A model generated the notes under the pieces. It saw only the letters and a list, made by a program, of their open reading frames with translations, searched no databases and was not told the origin of the DNA. 64,000 nt of DNA from Achatina immaculata (lineage: Eukaryota; Mollusca; Gastropoda; Stylommatophora; Achatinidae): assembly GCA_009760885.1 (NCBI GenBank), contig CM019717.1, positions 45,524,866-45,588,865 on the forward strand, written 5' to 3'. Both the position numbers and the translations under genes were made by a program. Of this stretch, positions 22,855 to 33,517 are shown in pieces (the first letter of the stretch is position 1; every line of letters begins with the position of its first letter).

Positions 22855-23180
22855 GTCTGGAGGTAAAGAAGTTGTAGCAGTTGTGCGGAGTACAATGTAG
22901 CTGATTGTGGAGAATAGTTGTGATGGTCAGGCTGGATTTCATTGCCTCATTTTTTTCCAGGAATTTTACTCCTGCAAGTCAAATCTGGCTAATGGCGCGC
23001 AGTCATGGTAAAGGTTATTGGTGATAGACAGAGCTAGATTTGTCCGTTAACCAGTTTTTTTTTTTATTTTCTGTTGTGGTGGAGGAGTTCGGAGTTTGTG
23101 ATTAAACATATCAGACTTTGGTGGATACGAAGGTATTTCCAAGTACTTTTTTAATGAAAAGCTCGTGATACAGGTCCCAA
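22855..23180 (+). repeat. Dispersed repeat R2, copy 1
   Basis: About 320 bp closely matching 36366-36695 in the same orientation. Landmarks are AATGGCGCGCAGTCATGG, ATTTGTCCGTTAACCAG, ATTTCCAAGTACTTTTTT and CCCAACACATCGATG. The segment AGGAATTTTACTCCTGCAAG resembles the leader of LINE-D at 56206, so R2 may be a LINE 5' leader. Confidence 0.75.
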
Positions 23181-23376
23181 CACATCGATGTTCTTGAAAG
23201 TACGCGCATGCTGATGTTCAAAGTTCAAAATTCAGATTCTGGCTTCAGTAGCATTCGGGACAACTCCACATATGCTCTGCTGCATGCCACAACATCCATC
23301 CAAGAGTATATGTTGATGTAATGCTTGAGAATAGAAGTAAAGTTTTCTTTTTACCTGGAAACATTTTAAACATCAA

Positions 23377-23509
23377 TCAATCAATTAATCAAGTGCCGTG
23401 CCGCGTGGCGTAGGCGATCATTTCTCTCCACAATTCCCTGTCTTTAGACTTCATTACGAGATCCGCCGGTGACTTTCTTCCTAGCCACACTGACAGCCCA
23501 TCCAGTAAC

Positions 23510-23541
<32 letters not shown>

Positions 23542-24217
23542 GTCTGTCTGTCTTCCTCTGTCTCTTCTTCCCTCAATGTTTCCAGTTGCCACAGTGTGTT
23601 CCAGTTTTCCTCTTCTCAGAAAATTCCCTACAAATCTCGTTTGTCTGCCTCTGATCTTTGTTGTAATTTGCCTTTTTAACCCCAGCCTCTCTTAAGACTT
23701 CTTCGTTGGTTTTCTTAGCTGTCCATGGTACCTTCAACATCCTTCTTATGAACCACATTTTAATGACCTCCATTTCTCATTGCACTCTCTTATTCATGGA
23801 CCATGCTTCTCATCCATAAAACAAAATTGGCTCAATGTAAAATTTAAGTACTCAGAATCTTGTTTCCATTGATACGGATCTGTTGCACAAGATGTTTCTC
23901 ATTTTCTGGAATGTTGACTTGGCCTGAGCACGACTGCTTTTTACTTCGTTGTGACATTTACCATCAGCTGTTATAATTGTTCCCAAGTACTTGAATCTAT
24001 CAACCTGTTTCAGTTATGTGCCATCGATGGTAATGCTACATTTTGGTGGTATTCTTTTCTTTGAGACGACCATCATTTCAGTCTTCTTTTTATTGTAGCT
24101 GAGACTTTTACTTTTACTTTCACGAACCACGACGTCCAGAAGAGGCTGTAGCTCCTCTTCACCTTTAGCAATCAGAAATGTGTCGTCTGCATATCTTAAG
24201 TTGTTAAGGTTGTGCCC
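23377..24217 (-). mobile_element. LINE-B, 5'-truncated RTE fragment with (TTGA)n tail
   Basis: The minus strand starts at 24217 with GHNLNNLRYADDTFLIA, the palm motif of a non-LTR reverse transcriptase with intact YADD. It continues through FKYLGTIITADGK, AQAKSTFQKMRNIL, EVIKMWFIRRMLKVPWTA, and TGNIEGRRDRGR to a C-terminal SKDRELWREMIAYATRHGT, ending in TTGA-type repeats at about 23377-23393. An expanded (GA)n-like stretch near 23512-23545 encodes an arginine/glutamate run. Frameshifts break it. It abuts the 3' tail of LINE-A copy 1. Confidence 0.85.
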
Positions 24218-24236
24218 ATCATCATCATCATTATCA

Positions 24237-25843
24237 TCATGTGCCGTGCCGACTGGCGTTGGCTATTATGCTTCTCCAGAGTACACGATCCTTCATGCAG
24301 GCCATCAGTTCAGTTGGTGATCTCCTTTCACACCATCCCGTCAGACTGTCCAGTATCATTTCTCTTGGTCTTCCTCTTGATCTTCTTCCTTCTATTTTTC
24401 CTGTTGTTATAATATTTTCAATGCCCCCTCTTCTCATTGCATGTCCTATGAAATAGCATTGTCTCTCTCTTAACTTTTTGACAAGGTTTTTGTCTCTCCA
24501 GCTCTTCTCATACATCCTTCATTAGTTATTTTTGCTGTCCAGGGTGTTCACAACATTCTTCTAATAAACCACAATTCTGCTGCTTCCAATGATTTTTGTG
24601 CAGACCTGCCTATTGTCCATGATTCACTTCCATATAACACGATAGGTTCAATATAGCATTTTAGGACTCGTTTTCTAACATTCATTGATAAAGATGTGTT
24701 AGCTAATATGTTTATCATTCTCTGAAATGCAGTCTTTGCTTGGCTTATTCTGTTTCTAATTTCTGTTCTGCATTTCCCATCTGAAGTTATTACTGCTCCA
24801 AGGTATTTGAATTTCTGCACCTGCTTTAGAATGGTTCCGTTTAATTTTATACTGCATATTGATGGATTTTGTTTCTTAGATATAACCATAGTCTATGTCT
24901 TTTTGATGTTCAGAGTAAGGCCTTTCCGTTCACTTTCTCTGGCCTTCTTATCCAAGAGATTTTGCAGGTCTTGTTGGTTCTCAGCTATCAGTACTGTGTC
25001 GCCAGCATACCGAAGGTTGTTAACATTGTATCCGCCAGTTGATAATCCTGGCAAGCTCTTTATATTTCTCATTATGTTTTTGCTGTTCAAGGAAAAAAGG
25101 TTAGGAGAGAGAACACATCCTTGTCTCACTCCCAATTTTATGTCTTGGAATGTTCCTATTTGGTTCTCAACCTTCACTGCTGCTGATTGCTGTCAGTACA
25201 TGTTTTTGATGAGTTTCAGATCTTTCCCATCCATGTTGATGTCTTCCAGCATTCTTATAATTTCTGTGTGTCTCAGTTTATCGAATGCTTTACAGTAGTC
25301 TATGAAGCATAACTATAGGTCAGTCTTTAGTTCTATTGATCTTTCCATCAATGTTCTATATATATGGCATTATGTGTGCCTTTTCCTTCGACGAAGCCGC
25401 ACTGGTCTTCAGCGATTTATGGCTTTATTTTGCCCCTGACTCTTTTCATGACATTACGAAGCAGGATTTTGGTAACATGGCTCATAAGACTAATGGTTCG
25501 ATGGTCTTCACATTCAACTGCACCTTGTTTCTTTGGTAGGGCAATGAAAACTGACTGCAAAAGAAACGATGGGACAAAGTTACTGTTATAGTTATCATTC
25601 AGAAATCTGGGAATTATTTCTATGCCAAGCTCTCCTAATGCTTCCAATTCTTCCTTGGTGATTTTGTCTGGTCCTGGTGCTTTGTTGTTCTTCGTGTGTT
25701 TGATGGCTTCTGCCACTTCTGCTTTTAAAATGGGAGGCCCTTATATCTATTTCGCTTCTATTGTCATCATAGAGTTCTCTAATGTATTCACACCATCGTG
25801 CCATTATTTCATCTCTGCCCATTATGTAAATATGGGCAGACAC
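24237..25843 (-). pseudogene. Reverse transcriptase domain of LINE-A copy 1
   Basis: Blocks in order on the minus strand are MARWCEYIRELYDD (25800), AIKHTKNNKAPGPDKI, FLLQSVFIALPKKQGAVECE, LGVRQGCVLSPNLF (about 25130), GGYNVNNLRYAGDTVLIAEN (about 25020), QKFKYLGAVITSDGKC and the C-terminal RSRGRPREMILDSL, ending SRHGT*. The catalytic motif reads YAGD rather than YADD: the first aspartate codon is GGC. This, with internal stops (for example NMY*QQS near 25197) and frameshifts, makes it inactive. Copies 2 and 3 keep YADD. Confidence 0.88.
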
Positions 25844-25902
25844 AATGTCCCTATGTGCCTCTAAGGCATGACAGGATTACCTTTACCTTTACTTTTTACC
25901 AT
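25828..25902 (+). mobile_element. SINE-2 copy c, 3' fragment inside LINE-A
   Basis: AAATATGGGCA, CCCTATGTGCCTCTAAGGCA and GGATTACCTTTACCTTTAC match the SINE-2 3' end. On either side the LINE-A linker protein is interrupted (KSKEGQT before, MGRDEIMARW after), so the SINE landed in an existing LINE copy. Confidence 0.8.
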
Positions 25903-26399
25903 TATTGTTTGCCCCTCCTTTGACTTCAGGCAATCAAGTCTCGTGGTGTGTCCTTTTGTTTGTTAACTCCTTTATTTGTTTTTACATATATCTTGCATTT
26001 CCATGATGGTGTGTCTCTATTTCATTACATTCTTTATTTAGCACTCTTCTTTAGCTTTATTGCATTTGTGTCTTATTTTTTAAAATTTATTGTGTAATAT
26101 TCATCTTTATCTTCCGTAAAACTTCTTCTCCGATCCATGTTGGAAAATTTATTCTGTCATCCACCTCTGTTTAGCGTGTCGTTTATTTGGACTTAGGATT
26201 TCAATAGATGTTTGCTGAACAGAGTCTGTAACATATTCCATTGTTCATCAATCGTTTCAATCTTCTCTATAGGATTATACCTATTATGTACTACGGTCCT
26301 ATATTGTTCTTGTATTGCCTTATCTTTCCGTAACAGCTCTCTATCCAGTTATTAGTTTTTAGCTGCTACTTTTAATCTCTTTAGCCTGATTCCTACTTT

Positions 26400-27234
26400 T
26401 CCTACAACTGGGATGTGGTCACTATTGCAATCTGCGCTTGGTCTTGTTTTCACGGATATTAGTGAGTTCCTGAATCTTCTGTTGATCATAATGTAATCTG
26501 TCTGGTTACATATGTTATTATCGCCTTGAGTGTTGTTGAAACCAAGTATTTCCTATCATTTTATTCTTTTCTGCCCACTCAATCAACATCTCTCCTCTTG
26601 TATTTCTGATACCTAGTCCATACTTGCCAGTAGCTTCATTGTCTTGTTCAGCCTCAACTTTCGTATTTAAATCACCCTGCACAAAGTTTACTTCCCGTGG
26701 ATTGCACTGTTTCTTTGCCATGTCCAGAGTGTTATAAAATGCATTTGTCTCATCATCAGAGCTTTCTGAAGTTGGTGCGTATACTTGGATGAGATTTGTG
26801 TCTATTGGGTGACCCTGTAATTTAACCATTAACAACACTCTGTCCGATATGCACCAGAAACCTTTCACAGTTCTTGCTGTCCTCTTATCCAATATTATGC
26901 AACTCCATTTATACACTGGTTTCCCCCCGGAATATATTATTTTGAAATCTTTATCTCTGCTTCCTGCTTCAGTCCATCTCATTTCACATAAACCAAGGAT
27001 GTTAATTTCCATTCTTTTCATTTCTTGTTCGATGTTTTCCAGTTTTCCAAGTTCTGTTAGTGTTCTAATGTTCCATGTTGAAATTACTGTGGTGTTACGT
27101 GCGTTTTCTTTGCGTACAGTAGTTGGATGATGATCTGGTATCACCTGTCGCAGGTGATGGTCCCTACCAGACGAGGTGGTTTCACTGGAACCCCCATTAA
27201 CGTGGTTATGATTCAAAGAATTGTGCATTGTCAC
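26400..27234 (-). pseudogene. AP-like endonuclease domain of LINE-A copy 1
   Basis: The minus frame contains the apurinic-like endonuclease landmarks in order: STWNIRTL, NILGLCEMRW (catalytic Glu), LIQVYAPTSE and VQGDLNTKVE (catalytic Asp), then GIRNTRGEMLIEWA. After a frameshift near 26518 come QTDYIMINRRFRNS and CNSDHIPVV (the terminal Asp-His pair). This domain nicks target DNA before target-primed reverse transcription. All catalytic positions are recognisable, but the frame is broken before the Asp-His motif. Confidence 0.88.
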
Positions 27235-27298
27235 GATTGTTCTTGGGAACGTACAGTGATGGTTTCCTCTTGCCTTCCACTGGTTTGTTTATGGCTTA

Positions 27299-27421
27299 CT
27301 CCACTAGCCTTTGACTCGTTAGACTTGGCTGGTAGCTCATCTAGGAGAAGGAAAACTCTGATTTCAAACCCCCAGCTGCCTTGTCAGGTAGGCTCTGGCG
27401 AGAGTCAAAGGCTATTGGAGT
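27299..27421. repeat. Inverted repeat in LINE-A leader
   Basis: CTCCACTAGCCTTTGACTCG (27300-27319) is the imperfect reverse complement of 27402-27421, giving a ~20-bp stem with an ~80-nt loop that would form in the LINE RNA leader. Confidence 0.65.
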
Positions 27422-27425
27422 TTTA

Positions 27426-27759
27426 AATATAAAATTTTAATTTTAATATTTGAAAATGCCCGATTTTGTCATAAATTGGTGACATAACGTTGACATAACT
27501 TCTTTGTTATGAAAATAATTTTCCATCTTGAGGTCATGAAAAAAAAACAAAAAGCTGTTTAAATGGTGGTGCTTTCAGAGTCCCATACAAACGTTTTGGT
27601 AAGCACAGACATTATATGCGTTTAGCGGAACAAACAGTATCTCGTAAATGTGAAAGTGTATGTATTTTTACCATCTTTTATGAGGACGTATAAGCGGATT
27701 ACGTTTTACAGAGATGAAATGAAGAGAGCAACAAGTGATTTTTGTTATCAGTCTCTCCA
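27426..27759. other. Unassigned AT-rich DNA
   Basis: Nothing recognised between LINE-A and the 21-bp array. Confidence 0.35.
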
Positions 27760-28037
27760 CGAACTTCGCTGTCAGATCCAGGAACTTCACTGTCAGACCT
27801 AGGAACTTCACTGTCAGACCTAGGAACTTCACTGTCAGACCCAGGGACTTCACTGTCAGACCTAGGAACTTCACTGTCAGACCTAGGAACTTCACTGTCA
27901 GATCCAGGAACTTCACTGTCAGACCTAGGAACTTCACTGTCAACCCAGGAACTTCACTGTCAACCCAGGACCCAGGAATTCACTGTCAGACCTAGGAACT
28001 TCACTGTCAGACCTAGGAACTTCAATGTCAGATCCGG
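27760..28037. repeat. 21-bp minisatellite
   Basis: About 13 units of AGGAACTTCACTGTCAGACC plus one base, two of them shortened. The multiple-of-3 length leaves frames open on both strands. Confidence 0.95.
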
Positions 28038-29494
28038 CCTTGACTGGAGCCTATTTTTCTTGATTTATTTATTTTTCTTTTAAATTCCTTTATTCCGAAA
28101 TATTCATTGTTTTTGTTTCTGCTGTCGATTTCTTTTTTGCCCCTTCTCTTATCGTCTGTAAAAGAACAAACTACATCATCATTCGCCCTTTTGCTTAGCT
28201 TTACTAGTTTAATCAAGCTGATAATTTTACTGCTATTATTAATAATTATGTCTGTCAAACACAGAATCAGTACACTTCTGGAGAAAATGAAACCATCAGC
28301 TTAAAATGATTGACCATCTTGAAAGTGTTTTTTACAAAAATATTAGATTGAAACTCGACGTTCGCTGCTTGCAACAAAAGTACAAGCCAGCACCTGAACA
28401 AAATCGACCGAAAACGAAAGAGACCAAAATAACTGAAGCCATGATGCCAACTCTGCAGATGTGCAAAGCCCACCAAATGAATCAGGGGATTAAAAGCCAG
28501 ACAAATGGATTTATCAGCTTTCAAAGCACAGGCGCGCATACTGATGAGACGGACAGACGGACGGAGGTCAGAGAGAGAGAGAGAAAGAGAAGAGAACAAA
28601 TGACTAAATGTTGAAAACAGTTTAACATTATGGGCACATACTGACTACATTTTACGAATGATGAACCTCTGCCCTTATATTGTAGGAGTATCTTTACAAT
28701 GTTCCAAGTTTGCTGGTGTTGGTGTTTCCAGATGAACCCCACGGAAATCAAATTCTTCACGCTCCTGTTTTGTGATAGTAAGTGTAAATGACACAGACAA
28801 GATGTCTGTAACGGCTTTTCTCTTGTCCAGTACAGTACACACAAACAAGTTGGGAAGATGATCTCCCAGAGTGTTGCAATGTTGGCTCCACATCGACAGT
28901 GGTCTCGCGGATTTGTTTGAGAGTCTGTTAACAATGAAGACATCGAGAGAGCGAGTCATTCTTGGGTGGATATGATTTGCCATAGGGGAATCATTTCAAT
29001 TGTAAAACAGTAGTGAACATAACCGAGGTTCCAACCAACGACTTCGCTTTGCAGTAACTAGGTTCCAAAAACTATTTACAATTTTCTTTTTCATTTGAAC
29101 ATTAGTCGAACTCACAGTGTGCCATAGTAAATTATGTAGATAAAATGTTGGCCACCGACTTATGTTGTTTTGTTTAGGTAGTATAGAGTTGCAATTGTTG
29201 TTTTTAACAATTATAGAGTCAATTATTATTTTTTTCTTGAACTTCGCGTTCTTTAAGTACATATTAATTCAATATTATTTATTAAATTTCATGTTTCCAC
29301 TTTCGTTCACAAACTAAGAGCTGTGTGAAGCATTTGGTGCACTTGATGAAGTGGGCGGAAAACAAGGAAAAGCTTTTCAAGTTCAGCCCAAGACCGTAGT
29401 CATTTTTTTTTGTTTAGTAAATTTTACAGAGTTTATGTAAAAGTCGAATTTTCATTATTTTCACTTGTCACTTCTTGCTATCTATTGCTCTTAG
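28038..29494. other. Mostly unassigned DNA
   Basis: Apart from the open frame at 28675-28983, nothing is recognised. A GA-rich run lies at about 28570-28600. Confidence 0.35.
28675..28983 (-). CDS. Unrecognised 102-codon open frame
   Basis: Non-repetitive, balanced composition, starting MANHIHPRMTRSLDVFIV and containing PNLFVCTVLDKRKAVTDILS. It is unlike the repeat-driven frames elsewhere. I recognise no family, transmembrane segment or signal peptide. It could be a host exon, a transposon ORF remnant or chance. Confidence 0.15.
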   Translation of the reverse strand: MANHIHPRMTRSLDVFIVNRLSNKSARPLSMWSQHCNTLGDHLPNLFVCTVLDKRKAVTDILSVSFTLTITKQEREEFDFRGVHLETPTPANLEHCKDTPTI

Positions 29495-30272
29495 AATACA
29501 GTACACTGGTTTGTTTTCGACAGGACATATTGAATATCCAAACAACACCACTGACAAGATTTCCATACCCAGTGGAAGATACTGCAACAACTATGATGCA
29601 GAAGTTAGGGCAATTATTGCTACAGTTGAAAAACTATCAGACTCCAGAATTGATACGTGTCCTGTAGTAATTCTCACAGATGCAAGATCAGTACTGGAAG
29701 CTCTTCAGTGCAACAAACTACCAGACCTCAAGGATGCATTGTCAAAAATTCTCTCACAACATGGAGTCACCTTGTAGTGGATTCCCTCCCACTGTGGGAA
29801 ACCAGGCAATGAGAAAGCTGACCATCTGGCCAAATGGGGCACTGAAATGGAGCAGCCAGACATACCTATCAACTATAATCAGAAGAAATGCATGATAAAA
29901 ACCTACAGGAAGCCACAAACACCACCACATGATGACTATCACATGCTAAACAGAAAGGAACAAATCACCATTTTATGTTTCCGAACTGGACGCAGCCGAC
30001 TCCGAAGTCATATGTATACAAAGTTTAAGGTTAGTACTACTAATCTTTGTACATGTGCCCAGGTGCCCCAAACTGTGGAACATATCCTCCAAAACTGCAC
30101 CAGCTATGAGATACTGAGAAGTAATTAGTGGACCAGTTAAGCCACCAAAGAAGATAAGCTTTACGGTTAATACATGAATTACAAAAAAAAACAGTGAAAT
30201 TTATCCAAGAAGCAGGACTGCAGATGTAGACAGACAATGCGGAAGAAGAAAAGAAGAAGAAGAAGAAGAAGA
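29495..30272 (+). mobile_element. LINE-E, I-like 3' fragment with RNase H and (GAA)n tail
   Basis: The + frame has an RNase H-like domain: GRYCNNYDAEVRAIIATVEK, PVVILTDARSVLEAL, then WIPSHCGKPGNEKADHLAKW. It is followed by a cysteine-bearing tail (FRTGRSRLRSHMYTKF, LCTCAQVPQTVEHILQNC) and a (GAA)n run at 30240-30272. RNase H downstream of RT is known from I-clade LINEs. A single in-frame TAG at 29775-29777, just before WIPSHCG, breaks the domain, and the RT part is missing (5' truncation). Confidence 0.85.
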
Positions 30273-30701
30273 ATGAATGAATGAATGAATGAATGAATGA
30301 ATAATCTTTATTTTTCAAGGGTAAAGAATTGGGCATGCAGGCCCGTCTTACATTCTACCCTTCATCACTCCATCTTTCACTCTTCCCACACACTCGATTT
30401 AATACAAATATACAAATTAAATTAGGGAAAAAAACATAGCAAAAGAGTGTAAGATTTAACTATTACATTCAAAGTAAAAGGGAAGAAGTAATTAATCTAA
30501 TAAAATAGCTCTCACTCACACATGCACACGCAGACATATACATAAACAAAAATACATCGTAAATACAGATCTTCTAACATATGTTTTTTCTTAACAAACA
30601 TTAAAATAATTTCTAACAATATCTAACAAGTTGCTTTTCTAACTATGTCATTTTAGTACTTGATGGTTGGCTAGTCATGTGTTGAGAGAGTGCTGGTTAT
30701 T

Positions 30702-32113
30702 CTATGGAGGCATATAATTACAAGCAAGTAAATAATGAAACAGGTTTGAGTTAAAGGATGAAGTATTACCAATGGATTTTAAATGGTAAGGGAGGGTGTT
30801 CCAGAACTGTACTGCAGAGTATGCAAGGCTTTTCTTGTACAGATCAATCCTGGGTTTAGGAAGAAGACAGTTTTTTAAACGTTGGCTATGTTTAGTGTTA
30901 TATGTAAACAGTGACCACAAGTAAGGCGGAGCATTGTGCGACAGAATTCTGTGAACAAACTTAACTTTGTTAAAAATGATTCTATTTTTGAGGTGTAGAA
31001 TTTTGAGTTGTTTGTGTTGATCTATAGTCTGTACTGGATGTTTGTCACAAATCAGATTTAATGCTCGCTTGTGAAGTGAGTGGAGCCTTTTTGTGTTTGA
31101 GACTGAGCATCCATCCCAGATTGTGGAATAGTAATCTAACTGTGTTTGTATGTGTGATATGTAGTATATCTTTCTTGTGTCTTTGTCGATAAAGTGTTTA
31201 ATTTTGGCTAATTGGTAAATTTTCTGTGCAATCAAGTTTGTTAGGTTATGTACGTGAGAATTCCAAGTTAAATGCTGATCAATGATGAGTCCTAGAGTTT
31301 TATGTTCATGAACATTTTCTGTTGCCTCAGTCCCAGCACAACGCTGTAGTGATGTTTTTGTTGCATTCTGCAGTTTCTGTCTTGTAGTGATGAGCATGGA
31401 TTTTGTTTTGTTGGTGTTTATCAACATACCATTTTTATTACTCCATTTAATCAAACTGTTTATATCATTTTGGAGCGTTGTCTGTAGGTTATTGATGTCA
31501 TAGTCACTATTGTAAACAGTACAGTCATCAGCAAAAAGATCACATGAAGAGTGCTTTAACTGTAGTGGTAAGTCGTTAATATAGGTAGCAAAGAGAAGAG
31601 GACCAAGAATGGAGCCTTGAGGAATACCAGTATCAACCACAGACAAGCCAGATATTTTGTTTCTAAAGCAAACTACTCGTTTTCTACCTGAGAAAAAAGA
31701 TGTAATAAATTTTGTTAGGTCAGGTAGATTAGATTACACAATCTATAACCTTCCAGCTTTTCTGCAAGAATTTCATGATCAATCATATCGAAGGCTTTCT
31801 TGAAATCAACAAAGACAGCACCACACAATTTGTCATCATTTATATTAGACACCCAGCTTTCTGTCATTTTAGTTAATACTGTGTGACAGGAGTAATTTGG
31901 TCTAAAACCTGACTGACTGTCTCTTAGTAGATTGTTTTCTTGCATGTGGAGTAGTGTTAACTTTTGTACATGCTTTTCAAGAGGTTTAGATAGTGATGAC
32001 AGAATGGATATGGGTCTATAGTTTGAGAGATCACTAGTCTTTCCAGATTTAAAAAGAGGAAAAACTTTGGCGAGTTTAAAAGCGTCAGGGAAATAATGTT
32101 TGTCAATGCACAA
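30702..32113 (-). pseudogene. Reverse transcriptase of LINE-F
   Basis: The first part reads LSNYRPISILSSLSKPLEKH, RDSQSGFRPNYSCHTVL and VFVDFKKAFDMIDHEIL. After a frameshift and stop region at 31650-31715 the second part reads GIPQGSILGPLLFATYINDL, LFADDCTVYN, HKTLGLIIDQHLTWNSHV, and a thumb ending FNSNLFHYLLACNYMPP. Catalytic FADD is kept. The 314-codon second part is uninterrupted, so decay is modest. Confidence 0.88.
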
Positions 32114-32435
32114 GTTGTATAAGTAAGTTAGTGTGTCTGTGATAACTGGTGCAGTGTAGCGTAGTATTTTGTTACTAATGTCATCACATCCTGCTGAGTT
32201 AGTGTTCTTTAAGGACCGGATATAGTTATAAACCTCACCGACTGTGAGGAAAGGAGTATTAATTTATTTTAGGTTTACACATTTACTGTCGCTGAAAGTT
32301 TTCAACACACTCAGGTCGCAATTAGGGGTCAATAATGAAGATTTTAGAATACTAATTTCTTCCCAAAATGTTCACTGAAATTAGTGCAAGTATGTTCACC
32401 ATTAAGTGTTTGTGAGTCAGATTTCTTCCTTTTAT

Positions 32436-33332
32436 TTACACTTTCCAAATTAATTTACTTTCAGTTTTGTCTTTAACTAAATTTCTGAAGTAATTTTTCT
32501 TTTCCTGCCTAATTAAATACTGCACCTTATTCCTAAGTGAACGATAGCTACTGAAATTTCTGCTTTTGTGAGCTTCATCCCGTTTCCTCATGAGTTGCAA
32601 CATATCAGGAGTTATCCACGGGGATTTTGTTACGTGTTTTACTCTCATTTCTTTGATGGGGACATGCTTGTCAGAAATATTTCGAAATATCTTGATCCAG
32701 TATTCGATAGCCTCATCTGGATTTGTTAACTGGAAAACGTACGTAAGAGGCGAAGCTTTTAGATCAGTTGAAAATAATTCCAAGTTAAAGTTTTTAAAGT
32801 TCCTATAATTGATGCTGGTATGTTTGTGTTTAGGCATTTTATACCCCTTATGTGACCACGTACAGCAGACCGGGTAGTGATCACTCAGCGACACATGAGG
32901 GACAGTACATTCAGTAATGTTTCCTGGATGAGCTACATAAATATGATCTATTAGTGTTGATGATGATTCAGTTAGTCTAGTAGGTTTGTTAACAATTTGG
33001 GAGAAGTTGTAGGATGTTAAAATGTTCTTCCATGTAGGATTTGGCTGATTAAGATCTATATCGAAGTCGCCTAGAATGATTATGTCCTTGAATTTATAAG
33101 TTAGAGCATCATCCATCATGGTCGCAAAGTGATCATACCACTCGACTGAAGCATTTGGATTTCGGTACATAAAACTAATTAGAATTGGACTAAGATTTGA
33201 TATTTTGATTTCTAACATAATACATTCAACCTTTGATGTTTCCAGGTCTTCTCTTCTACAAAATTTAATTGTGTGAGAAATGTAAACGACTAAACCTATC
33301 TCTAGCTTCCTAGTTGTGTCGCGCCTGATCAA
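32436..33332 (-). pseudogene. Endonuclease of LINE-F
   Basis: A 298-codon open stretch reads VECIMLEIKISN, ISFMYRNPNASVEWYDHF, DIIILGDFDIDLNQP (catalytic Asp/Asn), STLIDHIYVAHPG and SLSDHYPVCCTW (catalytic Asp-His), then the charged linker SPWITPDMLQLMRKRDEAHK. The N-terminal catalytic residues (the N of the first block and the first Glu) lie beyond the preserved part. A frameshift separates it from the RT. Confidence 0.88.
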
Positions 33333-33517
33333 ATTAAAACCATCTATTCGTATATCATTGTCTGTGATGTTTTTATGTAATCTGCTTTCAGAGAAGCCAA
33401 AAATATGAAAATGTTGTTGAAGTATATGTGTAACCTCAGGGAGTTTTCCTCACAAGTGATAAACTTTTAAGTGACCAACACGTAGACCATCGTGTCACAG
33501 CCACTCCTCTGCTTTCT

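Larger units (their letters stand above)
24218..27425 (-). mobile_element. LINE-A copy 1, near full-length RTE element
   Basis: The minus strand runs from a leader (27425-27235), through an AP-like endonuclease (27130-26400) and a linker, to the reverse transcriptase (25840-24237) and an (ATG)n tail at 24218-24240. This layout and short tandem-repeat tail are typical of RTE non-LTR retrotransposons. The single long polyprotein is broken by stops and frameshifts, and a SINE-2 fragment interrupts the linker at 25828-25902. A leader hairpin (27299-27320 with 27400-27421) is noted separately. Confidence 0.9.
30273..33430 (-). mobile_element. LINE-F, CR1/L2-like element with tetranucleotide tail
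   Basis: On the minus strand the order is endonuclease (33332-32436), linker, RT (32113-30702), a ~400-bp 3' UTR and AATAAAGATTATTCATTC with further ATTC units at 30302-30273. VDTGIPQGSILGPLLF and LFADDCTVY are typical of the CR1/L2/Jockey group rather than RTE. The 5' end (ORF1 and leader) is absent; a GAA tract begins ~90 bp further on. Its tail meets the tail of LINE-E head-on. Confidence 0.88.

Noticed and set aside
26849..27426. Plus-strand frames across LINE-A
   Set aside because: Antisense shadows of the endonuclease domain and leader, which reads convincingly only on the minus strand.
27668..28083. Repetitive proteins of 86-113 codons
   Set aside because: Products of the 21-bp minisatellite in different frames.
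30258..30302. Reading the TGAA run as part of LINE-E's own tail
   Set aside because: LINE-E ends in GAA; the tetranucleotide run fits as the tail of the opposite-strand LINE-F, next to its AATAAAGATTATTCATTC end.
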